Virus record (IMG/VR): IMGVR_UViG_3300021963_000225
Coordinates: 1-44,412 of that record
DNA: 44,412 nucleotides
Direction: 5' to 3' (one strand)
Source: a virus
The position numbers were made by a program, and so were the translations under genes. The notes below the pieces were generated by a model that had not been told where the DNA came from, made no database searches, and saw only the letters and a program-made list of their open reading frames with translations. Each line of letters starts with the position of its first letter. The first letter of the stretch is position 1. Shown one piece after another: positions 13,668 to 20,482 of the stretch.

Positions 13668-14775
13668 TCGCAATCGCTGGGGCTAGGTCCGGGTCGCCCA
13701 GCGCCTCCAACTCCGCGATCTTGGCTTTGAGCGCCAGGATCTCGGGGTTTTCTGTTGTCGCCAGCTGCGCTAACTGCGTGTTGCGCTGCGAAAGCGCGGC
13801 GTTAATTTGTTCGCGTACCTTCTGTTCGCGGGTGCTCTTGTAACGCTGGGGGCACTCGCGGCTCTTGCAAATAACGCTGGCGATGGTGCGGCTGCCGGCA
13901 TAGGTCATCTTGCGGTTGCAGCCGGCGCAGACGCAGAGGCCCGTCAGAAGGCGCGGTCTCACCTGTGCGCTATGGCCCCAGCGGCGGCGATTGTCATGCA
14001 ACTGACGTTCCATGATCAGAAAGTTGCTGTGGGACAGCAGGGTGGGATGAGTCTCCCAAATGATCTCTTTATATGTGTTGTCGTTTTGCTTGAGATAGCC
14101 CAAGCCACCCCGAAGCACCGGGTTGAGAAGCCACGCTTTGACGGCGCGGCAGGATCCCAAAGGAATGGTGCCCAGTCCTGCTCTGTGCCACCGGTCTAAG
14201 GCGGTATTCATGCGCCAGTCGCAGGCTTTGCATAACGCAAGGAACCGGGCGGCACGCGGGAACTCGTCAGGGTCTGGCTCTAAGGCGCTGCGGTCTGCGT
14301 TCAGCCGGTAGCCCCAGGCCACCTTCCCGCGCAGGGGCCGGGCCCGCTTGCGTCCTTCGCTGTAGCCGGCGCGTACACGCATCGACAGCATCCGGCTTTC
14401 CATTTCTGCCATGGAGGTGGCCATGCGAGAGAGGAGGAAGCCCTGCGGGGTTTCGGAGTCGACCGTGCCGCCATCCAGGCAGTGGATGCGCACCCCGCGC
14501 TTGGCGGCAACGGCGATCAGTGCATCGGTGGCCGCGGCATCCCGACCCAGGCGGTCGATCCGGGTACAGACCACCTCTTGGACTTGGCGGGTGTCGATGA
14601 GGTGCAGGAGCTCCAGGTAGCCGGGGCGGTCCTGGGAGAGCCCGCTCTCCACGTCCTCAATGATGCGGTCCACGCCTGCGCCGAGGATGCGGGAGCGCTG
14701 GTTTTGCAGGGCGCTGAGCTGCTCACTCGTGTCGGTGGACACGCGCAAGTAGCCGATGCGCACTTCTTGTCCCAT
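13480..14775 (-). CDS. Large serine recombinase (integrase/XisF-type)
   Basis: A 431-residue protein taken from ATG 14775 (MGQEVRIGYLRVSTDTSEQ); the frame is open upstream but only as low-quality sequence. The N-terminal resolvase domain has the catalytic Ser (YLRVSTD) and the CTRIDRLGRDAAATDAL motif. It is followed by a Recombinase domain (KVAWGYRLN), a zinc ribbon (CVCAGCNRKM...CKSRECP), a coiled coil and a C-terminal helix. This is the layout of phage integrases and cyanobacterial element excisases such as XisF. It is the only minus-strand gene within the plus-strand replication operon. It suggests lysogenic ability or a mobile cassette. I could not find an att core. Confidence 0.88.
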   Translation of the reverse strand: MGQEVRIGYLRVSTDTSEQLSALQNQRSRILGAGVDRIIEDVESGLSQDRPGYLELLHLIDTRQVQEVVCTRIDRLGRDAAATDALIAVAAKRGVRIHCLDGGTVDSETPQGFLLSRMATSMAEMESRMLSMRVRAGYSEGRKRARPLRGKVAWGYRLNADRSALEPDPDEFPRAARFLALCKACDWRMNTALDRWHRAGLGTIPLGSCRAVKAWLLNPVLRGGLGYLKQNDNTYKEIIWETHPTLLSHSNFLIMERQLHDNRRRWGHSAQVRPRLLTGLCVCAGCNRKMTYAGSRTIASVICKSRECPQRYKSTREQKVREQINAALSQRNTQLAQLATTENPEILALKAKIAELEALGDPDLAPAIAIKRERLLALEQQVGPDPELLGVFADPAVWSQLDDEELRELYLALVEQVLVDRQEVVNVVLRL

Positions 14776-14795
14776 TGGACTAACGCTATGCGGGG

Positions 14796-14823
14796 TTGAC
14801 TTCCTGTGGGGAAGAGATACTCT
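14796..14823 (+). promoter_or_regulatory. Candidate sigma-70 promoter restarting the plus operon
   Basis: TTGACT (14796-14801), a 16-base spacer and TACTCT (14818-14823) lie between the recombinase start and GTG 14848. An inverted repeat CCTGTccatACAGG (14827-14840) follows, about where transcription would begin. It could drive thyX and the sigma factor independently of the polymerase. Confidence 0.4.
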
Positions 14824-14847
14824 CTGCCTGTCCATACAGGAACACCC

Positions 14848-15072
14848 GTGACTTCCCTTGCGCCACGGCGCATCTCGGCTGTGGCCGAAGATTGTGTGAC
14901 GCACACTGCAGAGCTCCTGCAGCTGCTTAACCGCCTCTCTGACGCGGAAGCGGAGCTGAATGAGGACGAGCCTCGTTACCAAGAGCTGGTGACGGCGCTG
15001 TTCGCGCTTAAGCACGCCATCCAAGGCATCAAGACCGTCGCCGCCCTCGAGGCGGGGAGGTACGGCTTGTGA
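14848..15072 (+). CDS. Hypothetical coiled-coil protein, 74 aa
   Basis: The start chosen is GTG 14848 (VTSLAPRRISAVAEDCV), downstream of the candidate promoter; upstream residues in frame lack protein-like composition. Most of the protein is one amphipathic helix (TAELLQLLNRLSDAEAELNE, YQELVTALFALKHAIQGI). It overlaps the DUF3310 gene by GTGA. No family is recognised. Confidence 0.55.
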   Translation: MTSLAPRRISAVAEDCVTHTAELLQLLNRLSDAEAELNEDEPRYQELVTALFALKHAIQGIKTVAALEAGRYGL

Positions 15073-15317
15073 CGCCCGATCAGCTCGTCGACCACCCGCC
15101 GCACTACAAGCAGGGCGGTGGGATCGAGTGCATCGAGGCGATCAGGTCCGCCCTGACCGCCGATGAGTACAGGGGCTACTTGAAGGGAAACGTCATCAAG
15201 TACGCCTGGCGGGAGCGCCACAAGAACCGCCTGCAGGACATCAAAAAGCTGCGTTGGTACGCCAACGAGCTGGTGGCACACCTCGAAACCTCACTCGTTA
15301 TCAATGAAGATCAATGA
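15069..15317 (+). CDS. DUF3310-type protein (T7 gp1.1-like)
   Basis: An 82-residue protein, GTG start. It carries the family signature: DHPPHYKQGG-IECIEAI, then YLKGNVIKYAWRERHKN and LQDIKKLRWYANELV. Proteins of this family occur in very many phages near nucleotide-metabolism genes and are sometimes annotated as nucleotide kinase-like; the function is unproven. It sits three genes before thyX. Overlaps with both neighbours support translational coupling. Confidence 0.85.
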   Translation: MTPDQLVDHPPHYKQGGGIECIEAIRSALTADEYRGYLKGNVIKYAWRERHKNRLQDIKKLRWYANELVAHLETSLVINEDQ

Positions 15318-15501
15318 CACCCGCCCATGGAACGGCGCGCTGTACTCGGCGGATTGTGACCCCTGCGTGCAGCAGAAAGTCCAAGACCGGCTGGACGAGC
15401 TTTACGTGCGTGATGGCCGGTATCGGCCTGATCACCCTTTTCACTCAACTTACACAGGCCTTTTCGCCAAGTACGCCGAGGAGTTCACCAATGACAACTG
15501 A
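15304..15501 (+). CDS. Small hypothetical protein, 65 aa
   Basis: ATG 15304 overlaps the DUF3310 gene by 14 bases, and its stop overlaps the next ATG (15491) by 11. The sequence is hydrophilic (SADCDPCVQQKVQDRLDELY, YTGLFAKYAEEFTNDN) with a CDPC motif and no recognised domain. Confidence 0.55.
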   Translation: MKINDTRPWNGALYSADCDPCVQQKVQDRLDELYVRDGRYRPDHPFHSTYTGLFAKYAEEFTNDN

Positions 15502-15652
15502 AGAGCTGTTCTTGGAGTGGTGGAAGGAGTCGTATCCGCACGCGAAGCCGGCGCCACACACCATCACCACCCACGTTGCGTTCGCTGACTACATCGACAG
15601 CAAGCGCACGCAGGAAGTGCTGGAGTCCATCTCCAAAGCTGGCGCTGAGTAG
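15491..15652 (+). CDS. Small hypothetical protein, 53 aa
   Basis: ATG 15491 gives MTTEELFLEWWKESYP, a Trp-rich acidic helix typical of small cyanophage early proteins, then a His-rich middle and a helical end (TQEVLESISKAGAE). The upstream in-frame extension is shadow sequence of 15304-15501. Function unknown. Confidence 0.5.
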   Translation: MTTEELFLEWWKESYPHAKPAPHTITTHVAFADYIDSKRTQEVLESISKAGAE

Positions 15653-15664
15653 AGGGCGGGCGTC

Positions 15665-16003
15665 GTGTTGTGCCCCGCTTGTACCGGCAAATACAGCCGG
15701 CCCAGCAAAACCTTCCGCGACGCCCCCGACTCATTCCTGCGCTTTCGTGACTGCAAACACTGCGGTCACCGCTGGTGGACGATTGAAGTCCTTGCGCCGA
15801 AAGACGCGATCCAGTGGATGGCGCGGGATCAGCCGGTGCGGCGCCCCAATTACCAACGAATCCGCTTCTCCAACAATGAAAGTAACTCTGGTGCATCGAA
15901 CCGATGGCGCCGAGGCGCTTACGGCCTACATGGCCCGAGTGAGCAATCCAAACAATCAGGGCAACAACGAGACGGCTCCGAAGCTGATCAAGTACCTGAT
16001 TGA
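15665..16003 (+). CDS. Zinc-ribbon protein with possible read-through tail
   Basis: GTG 15665 start: LCPAC (residues 3-6), then FRDCKHCGHRWWTIEV with the second CxxC, and RPNYQRIRF. This matches the order seen in the protein at 4817-5077 and in the zinc ribbon of NrdR-type regulators. The convincing part ends near 15880. The frame then runs on for about 128 bases inside thyX with low-complexity Ser/Gln/Arg-rich sequence, suggesting that the original stop was lost or that the true end differs. Confidence 0.6.
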   Translation: MLCPACTGKYSRPSKTFRDAPDSFLRFRDCKHCGHRWWTIEVLAPKDAIQWMARDQPVRRPNYQRIRFSNNESNSGASNRWRRGAYGLHGPSEQSKQSGQQRDGSEADQVPD

Positions 16004-16511
16004 GCACGGGCACTGGAGCCCGTTTGAGATGTGCTCCATGTGCGTCAAGATCGAGACCGAACGCGACATCGCAGCGCAACTGCTGCGCCACCGCAGCTTC
16101 TCCTTCCAAGAGTTCAGCACCCGCTACGCGCGCACCTCCATCGCCGAGATCCCGCACTTCCGGCGCCAGGACACCAAGAACCGCCAAAACTCCTTCGACG
16201 ACTTCAGCGCTGAGGATCAGGGGCAGCTGGGGCGGAACGCCGGTGAGCTGATCACCAAGGCGTATGGGCTCTATTACGCGATGGTTGAGAACGGCGTGGC
16301 GCGGGAGACGGCCCGGCGCATCTTGCCGCTCTGCACGCCCACCGTTTTGTTCATGCACGGCACTCTGCGCTCGTGGATCCATTACATCCAGGTGCGCACC
16401 GACCCCGGCACCCAGCTGGAGCATCGCGAGATCGCGGAGCAGTGCAAGCAGGTGTTCTGCCACGAGTTCCCCGTGATCGGTGAGGCGGCCTTCGGCGCAG
16501 TGGAGCCGTGA
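15876..16511 (+). CDS. thyX: Flavin-dependent thymidylate synthase
   Basis: A 211-residue protein from ATG 15876. It has the ThyX signature RHRSFSFQEFSTRYA (RHRx7S), the upstream KYLIEHGHWSPFEM substrate-binding segment, and RRILPLCTPTVLFMHGTLRS with a C-terminal RTDPGTQLEHREIA. It makes dTMP from dUMP using FAD and methylene-tetrahydrofolate. ThyX is common in picocyanobacteria and their phages, and here it supplies thymidylate for phage replication. It overlaps the upstream zinc-ribbon frame by 128 bases and the next gene by 4. Confidence 0.95.
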   Translation: MKVTLVHRTDGAEALTAYMARVSNPNNQGNNETAPKLIKYLIEHGHWSPFEMCSMCVKIETERDIAAQLLRHRSFSFQEFSTRYARTSIAEIPHFRRQDTKNRQNSFDDFSAEDQGQLGRNAGELITKAYGLYYAMVENGVARETARRILPLCTPTVLFMHGTLRSWIHYIQVRTDPGTQLEHREIAEQCKQVFCHEFPVIGEAAFGAVEP

Positions 16512-16705
16512 GCACCACTGCGTTTCACAGCGCACTGGCGCTTGGTGGCATCGAGGAGGTGCTGCTGGAGGTGGTGGAGCAGGGGCAGCGCTACGCCGCT
16601 GCGCAACATCCCGCTATTGATAACCGTTCGCTGTACGCCTTTCTGGCGGAGTTGAAGTACAGCGTGCGGCAATCGGAAACCTTGACTAATGCAAACTCAC
16701 AATGA
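16508..16705 (+). CDS. Small hypothetical protein, 65 aa
   Basis: GTG 16508 overlaps the thyX stop (GTGA), and its own stop overlaps the sigma factor ATG (ATGA). It is mostly helical (GGIEEVLLEVVEQGQRYAAA, LYAFLAELKYSVRQSE). No family is recognised. Coupling on both sides makes it a certain member of the thyX-sigma operon. Confidence 0.6.
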   Translation: MSTTAFHSALALGGIEEVLLEVVEQGQRYAAAQHPAIDNRSLYAFLAELKYSVRQSETLTNANSQ

Positions 16706-17715
16706 AGTTCGATCACACGTTTGCTGATTTTCTCAATGAGATCGGCCGCTACCCCCTGCTGACGATGGAGCAGGAGCTGATGCTTGGCCGGCAGGTGCAG
16801 AATATGGTGGCGCTCAAGGAGAAGGAGGCGCACGGCGGTGAGCTCACCAAGAAGGAGCTGCGCGCGGTTCGCGTTGGGCTGCGCGCCAAGGAGCAGATGG
16901 TCAACTGCAACCTGCGCATGGTCGTCTCCATCGCCAAGAAGTACCTCAAGCGGGTGCATCACCTGTCGATGCTGGATTTGGTGCAGGAGGGTGTGATCGG
17001 CCTGATGCGCGGGGTGGAGAAGTTTGACCCCCAGCGCGGCTACAAGTTTTCGACCTACGCCTACTGGTGGATCCGTCAGGGCATGAACCGCGCCTGCAAT
17101 CAGCAGGACTCCGCGATTCGGATGCCGCACCACGTCGCGGAAAAGGTGCCCAAGCTGAAGCAGGCGATCCATCGGCTGTCACAGGAGCTGGGGCGGATGC
17201 CGAGCAAGCAGGAGCTGGCCGATGCCATGGAGATGAGCGTTGATCAGATGTGGATGATCTTCGAGCGCACGGCATCGCCCTGCTCCCTGGATGCGCAGCT
17301 GCAAGAGGAAGGCTCCGCGCTCATCGACTTGCTGCCCGATACGTCGACTGAGGATGACGACGGTATCTTCCTGATGGATGACCGCTGGCGCCTGGAGGCG
17401 GGGTTGGCCCGGCTCAACGAGCGCGCGCGGTATGTCGTTGAGCAGCGTCATGAGCTGACCGGCAAGGCGCCGGTGCCGTACCAAACCCTGGCGCATCAGC
17501 TGGGGCTGTCGCGGGAGCGGGTGCGGCAGATTGAGATCCGCGCCCTGCGCCAGCTGCGCACTTACATGAACAGCGTGTCGCCGTTAGCCGATCCCAAGAC
17601 TCTCGCAAACCTCGCGGGCCATGGCGACAAAATCGAGGGCCTCATCGGGCTCCGCCTGAGCGCCAAGAAACAGGACAAGCTCCAGCTCGCTAATGCGGCC
17701 AATGGCGTTGGCTAA
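16702..17715 (+). CDS. RpoD-like (group 2) RNA polymerase sigma factor
   Basis: A 337-residue protein from ATG 16702. Region 1.2 is FLNEIGRYPLLTMEQELMLG. Region 2 is NCNLRMVVSIAKKYLKR, LVQEGVIGLMRGVEKFD and GYKFSTYAYWWIRQGMNRA. Region 3 is LSQELGRMPSKQELADAM. Region 4 is LSRERVRQIEIRALRQLR. All DNA- and core-binding regions are present, as in cyanobacterial group 2 sigmas. About 45 residues after region 4 are encoded antisense to the gene at 17584-17886 and lack family character. It would direct host RNA polymerase to phage promoters. It may have been acquired from a host; divergence from host sigmas must be checked by phylogeny. Confidence 0.93.
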   Translation: MKFDHTFADFLNEIGRYPLLTMEQELMLGRQVQNMVALKEKEAHGGELTKKELRAVRVGLRAKEQMVNCNLRMVVSIAKKYLKRVHHLSMLDLVQEGVIGLMRGVEKFDPQRGYKFSTYAYWWIRQGMNRACNQQDSAIRMPHHVAEKVPKLKQAIHRLSQELGRMPSKQELADAMEMSVDQMWMIFERTASPCSLDAQLQEEGSALIDLLPDTSTEDDDGIFLMDDRWRLEAGLARLNERARYVVEQRHELTGKAPVPYQTLAHQLGLSRERVRQIEIRALRQLRTYMNSVSPLADPKTLANLAGHGDKIEGLIGLRLSAKKQDKLQLANAANGVG

Positions 17716-17886
17716 GAGTTGTTGCTGGTGGTAGTTGGAGCGCATCAGCGCAGCACACAGATCCCGCACTTTCGCTGCGTCGGGGTGGGCGCTGACCTCG
17801 CGAATCGCCTGCTCCAGCTTGAGTTCTTCCGTGAGGGAGATCTCATACGCCATCCAACTCGTGGGGCGGCCATCGCTGGTGCTCAT
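17584..17886 (-). CDS. Small cyanobacterial-type protein, possible NblA-like
   Basis: A 100-residue protein from ATG 17886. The central part (YEISLTEELKLEQAIREV, then DLCAALMRSNYHQQQLLANA) follows the order of NblA/Ycf18 proteins: an SLxxEFxL start, a V/E-rich helix, a DLxxxLxR segment and a final helix. NblA triggers phycobilisome degradation and is carried by several freshwater cyanophages. The protein is longer than typical NblA (about 60 residues) because of N- and C-terminal extensions. The resemblance is by eye only. The alternative is an unrelated helical protein. It overlaps the sigma gene tail by 132 bases, antisense. Confidence 0.4.
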   Translation of the reverse strand: MSTSDGRPTSWMAYEISLTEELKLEQAIREVSAHPDAAKVRDLCAALMRSNYHQQQLLANAIGRISELELVLFLGAQAEPDEALDFVAMAREVCESLGIG

Positions 17887-17937
17887 AGCAACCTAGGCGT
17901 ACACAACATGCTAGCGAGCGGTTACATATGGAGCCCT

Positions 17938-18399
17938 TTATGCGGCAAATGGTGGGGCGCAGCGGTGAGGAGCTCTGGGTTGTCGAGGGGCTGGGGATGC
18001 GGTTTGTTCATCGTCAGCGCTGGCAAGCAGAAGTGAAGTTGCACTATCTCCAAAGCAGCGCTGGTGTATCCACAGCAGCAGATCCGCTTCTCGGTCCGGG
18101 GTCCAGTGCGGCTGGAGGCGGAACCAACTGAAAACCTCGCTGCTGCCCTTGAGGCGGTTGCACTCCGGGCAGGCGGGGGCCAGGTTTTGGGTTGTCGTGT
18201 CGCCCCCGCGGCTGCGGGGTTTGATGTGGTCGAGGGTCGTGGCGCCGGCACAGCCGCAGTAGGCGCAGTGGCCGCGCCAGGCGCTGAAGATGTGGTCGCG
18301 GAAACGCCGCTTGGCGTCACGCTTGTGCAGCAGGTGAGTCTCCGAAATCCCGTGATCCACTGGTGCTGAGAGGCGGCAGGGGGCATGGCATGACCTCAA
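17938..18399 (-). CDS. HNH endonuclease
   Basis: Up to 153 residues from ATG 18399; a GTG at 18360 (VDHGISETHLLH) may be the better start because the longer form overlaps the upstream gene by 83 bases. The HNH motif is clear: CAYCG (zinc), TTLDHIKPRSRGGDTTTQNL with the catalytic His, and PACPECNRLKGS. It could be a free-standing homing nuclease or take part in packaging, as in some siphoviruses. It is next to the lysis genes rather than TerL, which favours a homing type. The C-terminal tail is Pro/Ala-rich. Confidence 0.8.
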   Translation of the reverse strand: MRSCHAPCRLSAPVDHGISETHLLHKRDAKRRFRDHIFSAWRGHCAYCGCAGATTLDHIKPRSRGGDTTTQNLAPACPECNRLKGSSEVFSWFRLQPHWTPDREADLLLWIHQRCFGDSATSLLLASADDEQTASPAPRQPRAPHRCAPPFAA

Positions 18400-18532
18400 G
18401 CCTCAGGAGGTGGTCTTCGGAGTAGGCCAGTTCGGCGCATTGGGCGTAGACGTTGTTGGCGACGCCCTCGGCGTCTTCAACTGATTCGACGACGATCTGG
18501 AGTCGAACGTCGACGAGGTACTGCTGCTTCAT
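18317..18532 (-). CDS. Small hypothetical protein, 71 aa
   Basis: ATG 18532 overlaps the endolysin stop (ATGA). The N-terminal 50 residues (QQYLVDVRLQIVVESVEDAE, ANNVYAQCAELAYSEDHLLR) look like a compact alpha/beta fold. The C-terminal part overlaps the HNH gene and is Ser/Pro-rich. No family is recognised. Confidence 0.5.
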   Translation of the reverse strand: MKQQYLVDVRLQIVVESVEDAEGVANNVYAQCAELAYSEDHLLRLEVMPCPLPPLSTSGSRDFGDSPAAQA

Positions 18533-19683
18533 GGGTCGGCAAGGATGGCCCAGCCGGTGTCAGGGCCCTCAACCATCCAGCGCGGACCCCAGTTCTTGCA
18601 GCTGTACGCCAACCCGCCGCCCTTGCTGCTCAGGTACACGCCATCCACTACGTCCATCTCGCCGAAGGGGTCGTGGACGATCACGGCACTCATGGCGCCG
18701 TTGGACTTCGTGTAGCCGATCACCGTGAGCCAGTGGCCGCCACCAGTGGGGGCGCTTGAGGGGCCGTGGTGCAGGAAGCCGCAGGGCACAGGCACGCCCC
18801 GGTTGATTTGGCGCTCGATGTCGCTCCAGTTGGCGTCCTGGGTGAACTTGGCGCGGATGCCGTAGCTGCGCAGCGCGCGGAGCTGGGCGGTGGCGTCGGT
18901 GGTGTCGCCGAACTGGCGCACGCGCTGTAGGTACTGGTCGTCGGCGTTCAGGCCGGTGATCGCGCCGGGGCGCAGGGCGGCGACGAGCATCGCGCAGCTG
19001 CTGCTGAAGCACATGCGCATCGCTTGGCCGGGCAGGCCGCTGTCGCGTTGGCTGTAGTAAGGGACGCGTAGGGGGTTGGGGAATGGCGTGGGCGCGGGGA
19101 GTTTGCTTACCGGCGCGTGCTCGTTCATCAGCGAAATCAAGGCGCTGCTGTACCCGGGGTCACTTGCGTACCCCTGTTTCTGCAGCGCCCGGGCGGCGTC
19201 ATCGCGCGTCTTCTCCCGGTTCACGCCTTTGTACGTCTTGAAGTCCCTGTACCAGCGGTCCACGAGATACTGAACCGCGGTGGCGAGGTTGGGGAAGTTG
19301 AGGAACGAGTCGGTGATCGTGATCCACTCGCCGTTCACAAACTCCCGCGTTTCGCTGCTGGTGCCGGTGCCCTTGAGGCCGAAGGGGTTGTTGCTTCCGC
19401 CCGGCATGTGCTTGCCGAAGCCGCTCTCAAGCGCCCACTGCGCTGCAACGAGCTCAGGAAATGCCGCGCCCGCGGTGCGTGCCGAGGTGAGGATGCCGTC
19501 CCAGCTGTTGTCGACGGTGATGCCTGGCTTGAAGCCGGGGGTGGCGCGGAACAGCAGCGCGAACTCGTTGAGCTGGTCGGGCGTTAGGGCGCTTTCGAGC
19601 CAGTTCCACGCGGCCAGCTGGTGTGGCTCGTTCTTCGTGAACTTGACCGCGTCAACTAAGCGGATTGGACGCTGGGGGCTCAT
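18529..19683 (-). CDS. Two-domain endolysin: glucosaminidase plus C39-like peptidase
   Basis: A 384-residue protein from ATG 19683. Residues about 60-190 form a lysozyme/glucosaminidase (GH73-like) domain: FPELVAAQWALESGFGKHM with likely catalytic Glu 86, then NNPFGLKG. Residues about 205-375 resemble a C39/papain-like peptidase: VPYYSQRDSG, SSSCAML (Cys 230), GGHWLTVIGY (His 317) and VHDPFGE (Asp 338). Together they would cleave glycan and peptide parts of the cell wall. It is followed upstream by two small membrane proteins, completing a lysis cassette. Catalytic residue assignment is by motif position. Confidence 0.8.
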   Translation of the reverse strand: MSPQRPIRLVDAVKFTKNEPHQLAAWNWLESALTPDQLNEFALLFRATPGFKPGITVDNSWDGILTSARTAGAAFPELVAAQWALESGFGKHMPGGSNNPFGLKGTGTSSETREFVNGEWITITDSFLNFPNLATAVQYLVDRWYRDFKTYKGVNREKTRDDAARALQKQGYASDPGYSSALISLMNEHAPVSKLPAPTPFPNPLRVPYYSQRDSGLPGQAMRMCFSSSCAMLVAALRPGAITGLNADDQYLQRVRQFGDTTDATAQLRALRSYGIRAKFTQDANWSDIERQINRGVPVPCGFLHHGPSSAPTGGGHWLTVIGYTKSNGAMSAVIVHDPFGEMDVVDGVYLSSKGGGLAYSCKNWGPRWMVEGPDTGWAILADP

Positions 19684-19987
19684 GCGTGTCCCTGAGGTAG
19701 GGGGCGGGGTCGAACCACGGCGCAGTGATGCGGAGTTCCGTGCCGTTGTCCGTGATCACCGGCGCGGTGGGGGCGTCGTGGGCGGACCACTGCTGGTGGA
19801 GCGCGGCGATCTGGGCGTCAACGTCGCGGAGGGTGACCTCGGTGCGCCATTCGATCCAGTCGCCGCGCGTGTGCTCAAGGAGCGCTCGGACTATTGGGTT
19901 GTGGCGAAGGCTGGGGCGGTCGTCGCACACCAGGCGCAGCACCTCGTGGGTGAGGGCTGCCCAGAGGCGGTACGACCGCTCGCTCAC
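19652..19987 (-). CDS. Hypothetical protein in lysis cassette, 111 aa
   Basis: GTG 19987 overlaps the stop of the small membrane gene (GTGA), and its 3' end overlaps the endolysin start by 32 bases. It is Trp/His/Arg-rich (WAALTHEVLRLVCDDRPSLR, TRGDWIEWRTEVTLRDVDAQ) with no membrane segment and no recognised domain. Its position between holin-like gene and endolysin suggests co-expression in lysis. Confidence 0.55.
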   Translation of the reverse strand: MSERSYRLWAALTHEVLRLVCDDRPSLRHNPIVRALLEHTRGDWIEWRTEVTLRDVDAQIAALHQQWSAHDAPTAPVITDNGTELRITAPWFDPAPYLRDTHEPPASNPLS

Positions 19988-20124
19988 TTGCGGCCGCTGT
20001 AGGGGAAGACCTCGCGAAGGATCTTCACCACCTCGTGGACGATGCCGTTGCCGGCGAGGGGGGTGAAGGGCAGCACTTCGCTGATCACAAGCAGTGTCAG
20101 CGCGATGATTGCGGTGGTCTCCAT
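19984..20124 (-). CDS. Very small membrane protein, holin-like, 46 aa
   Basis: ATG 20124 gives METTAIIALTLLVISEVLPF, one hydrophobic helix (residues about 5-20), then a short amphipathic, basic-ended tail (VVKILREVFPYSGRK). The stop overlaps the next GTG. I recall proteins of this size and pattern (ISEVLP...V.....) beside cyanophage lysis genes. A pinholin or holin partner role is inferred from size, topology and position next to the endolysin. A GGAAACCTAG variant of the junction element ends 19 bases upstream. Confidence 0.6.
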   Translation of the reverse strand: METTAIIALTLLVISEVLPFTPLAGNGIVHEVVKILREVFPYSGRK

Positions 20125-20143
20125 AAGGGAGCTCGCGGGTGAT

Positions 20144-20153
20144 CTAGGTTTCC
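20144..20153 (-). promoter_or_regulatory. GGAAACCTAG, variant of the junction element
   Basis: Minus-strand variant (two differences from GGCAACTTAG), ending 19 bases before ATG 20124. It lies in the 34-base gap after the gene 20159-20407. Confidence 0.4.
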
Positions 20154-20158
20154 GCCAG

Positions 20159-20407
20159 CTATGGAGTGCGGCCCAGCATCTCCAAAGCGCGGACCCGGCG
20201 GTCGATGTCGTTCAACCGCTCCTTTGAGTCGTTCTTCAGCTCCCGCACGTCCTCCAGCACCGTGGCGAGGCCGGTCTCGATCTTTGTCACCTGCAAGAAC
20301 AGCCCGCACAAGCCCACAACCGCGGCCACCAGCAGGGCCGGCACGGCCTGGGCGATCCACAGGGGCTGCGGCGCCGGTGCTGCTGAGTTGTAGTCCTCGT
20401 CAGTCAC
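20159..20407 (-). CDS. Membrane protein with coiled coil, holin/spanin-like, 82 aa
   Basis: GTG 20407 start. Residues about 16-40 form a transmembrane helix (LWIAQAVPALLVAAVVGLCG), followed by a predicted coiled coil (LATVLEDVRELKNDSKERLN, DIDRRVRALEML). One helix plus a coiled coil resembles XhlA-type lysis accessory proteins. With the 46-residue protein it makes a two-component membrane part of the lysis cassette. GGCAACTTAG ends 24 bases upstream. Confidence 0.6.
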   Translation of the reverse strand: MTDEDYNSAAPAPQPLWIAQAVPALLVAAVVGLCGLFLQVTKIETGLATVLEDVRELKNDSKERLNDIDRRVRALEMLGRTP

Positions 20408-20431
20408 CGCGGGCTGGTAGGGGCGCTTGGC

Positions 20432-20441
20432 CTAAGTTGCC
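20432..20441 (-). promoter_or_regulatory. GGCAACTTAG junction element
   Basis: Exact minus-strand copy ending 24 bases before GTG 20407. It is the first lysis-side copy and lies in a true intergenic region, not over a stop codon. Confidence 0.65.
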
Positions 20442-20457
20442 CGCGCTAGGGTGCGCT

Positions 20458-20482
20458 CCTAGACCTTTTTCGAGGATCTAGG
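20458..20482. promoter_or_regulatory. Inverted repeats in the gap 20408-20671
   Basis: CCTAGA (20458-20463) pairs with TCTAGG (20477-20482) around a T-run (CCTTTTT), just upstream of the GGCAACTTAG copy. A second inverted repeat, GCCCAG/CTGGGC, lies at 20510-20534. One of these probably terminates the tail-fibre transcript (minus strand), but neither has a classical terminator shape. I see no gene in the rest of this 264-base gap. Confidence 0.4.

Noticed and set aside
16508-16705. Treating the thyX-sigma spacer as non-coding
   Set aside because: GTGA and ATGA overlaps on both sides and a helical, low-bias product make a real small gene more likely.
17928-18131. Plus-strand frame opposite the HNH gene
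   Set aside because: It overlaps the C-terminal part of the HNH gene and has no domain or ribosome-binding site. The CAYCG...HIKPRS motif on the other strand decides.
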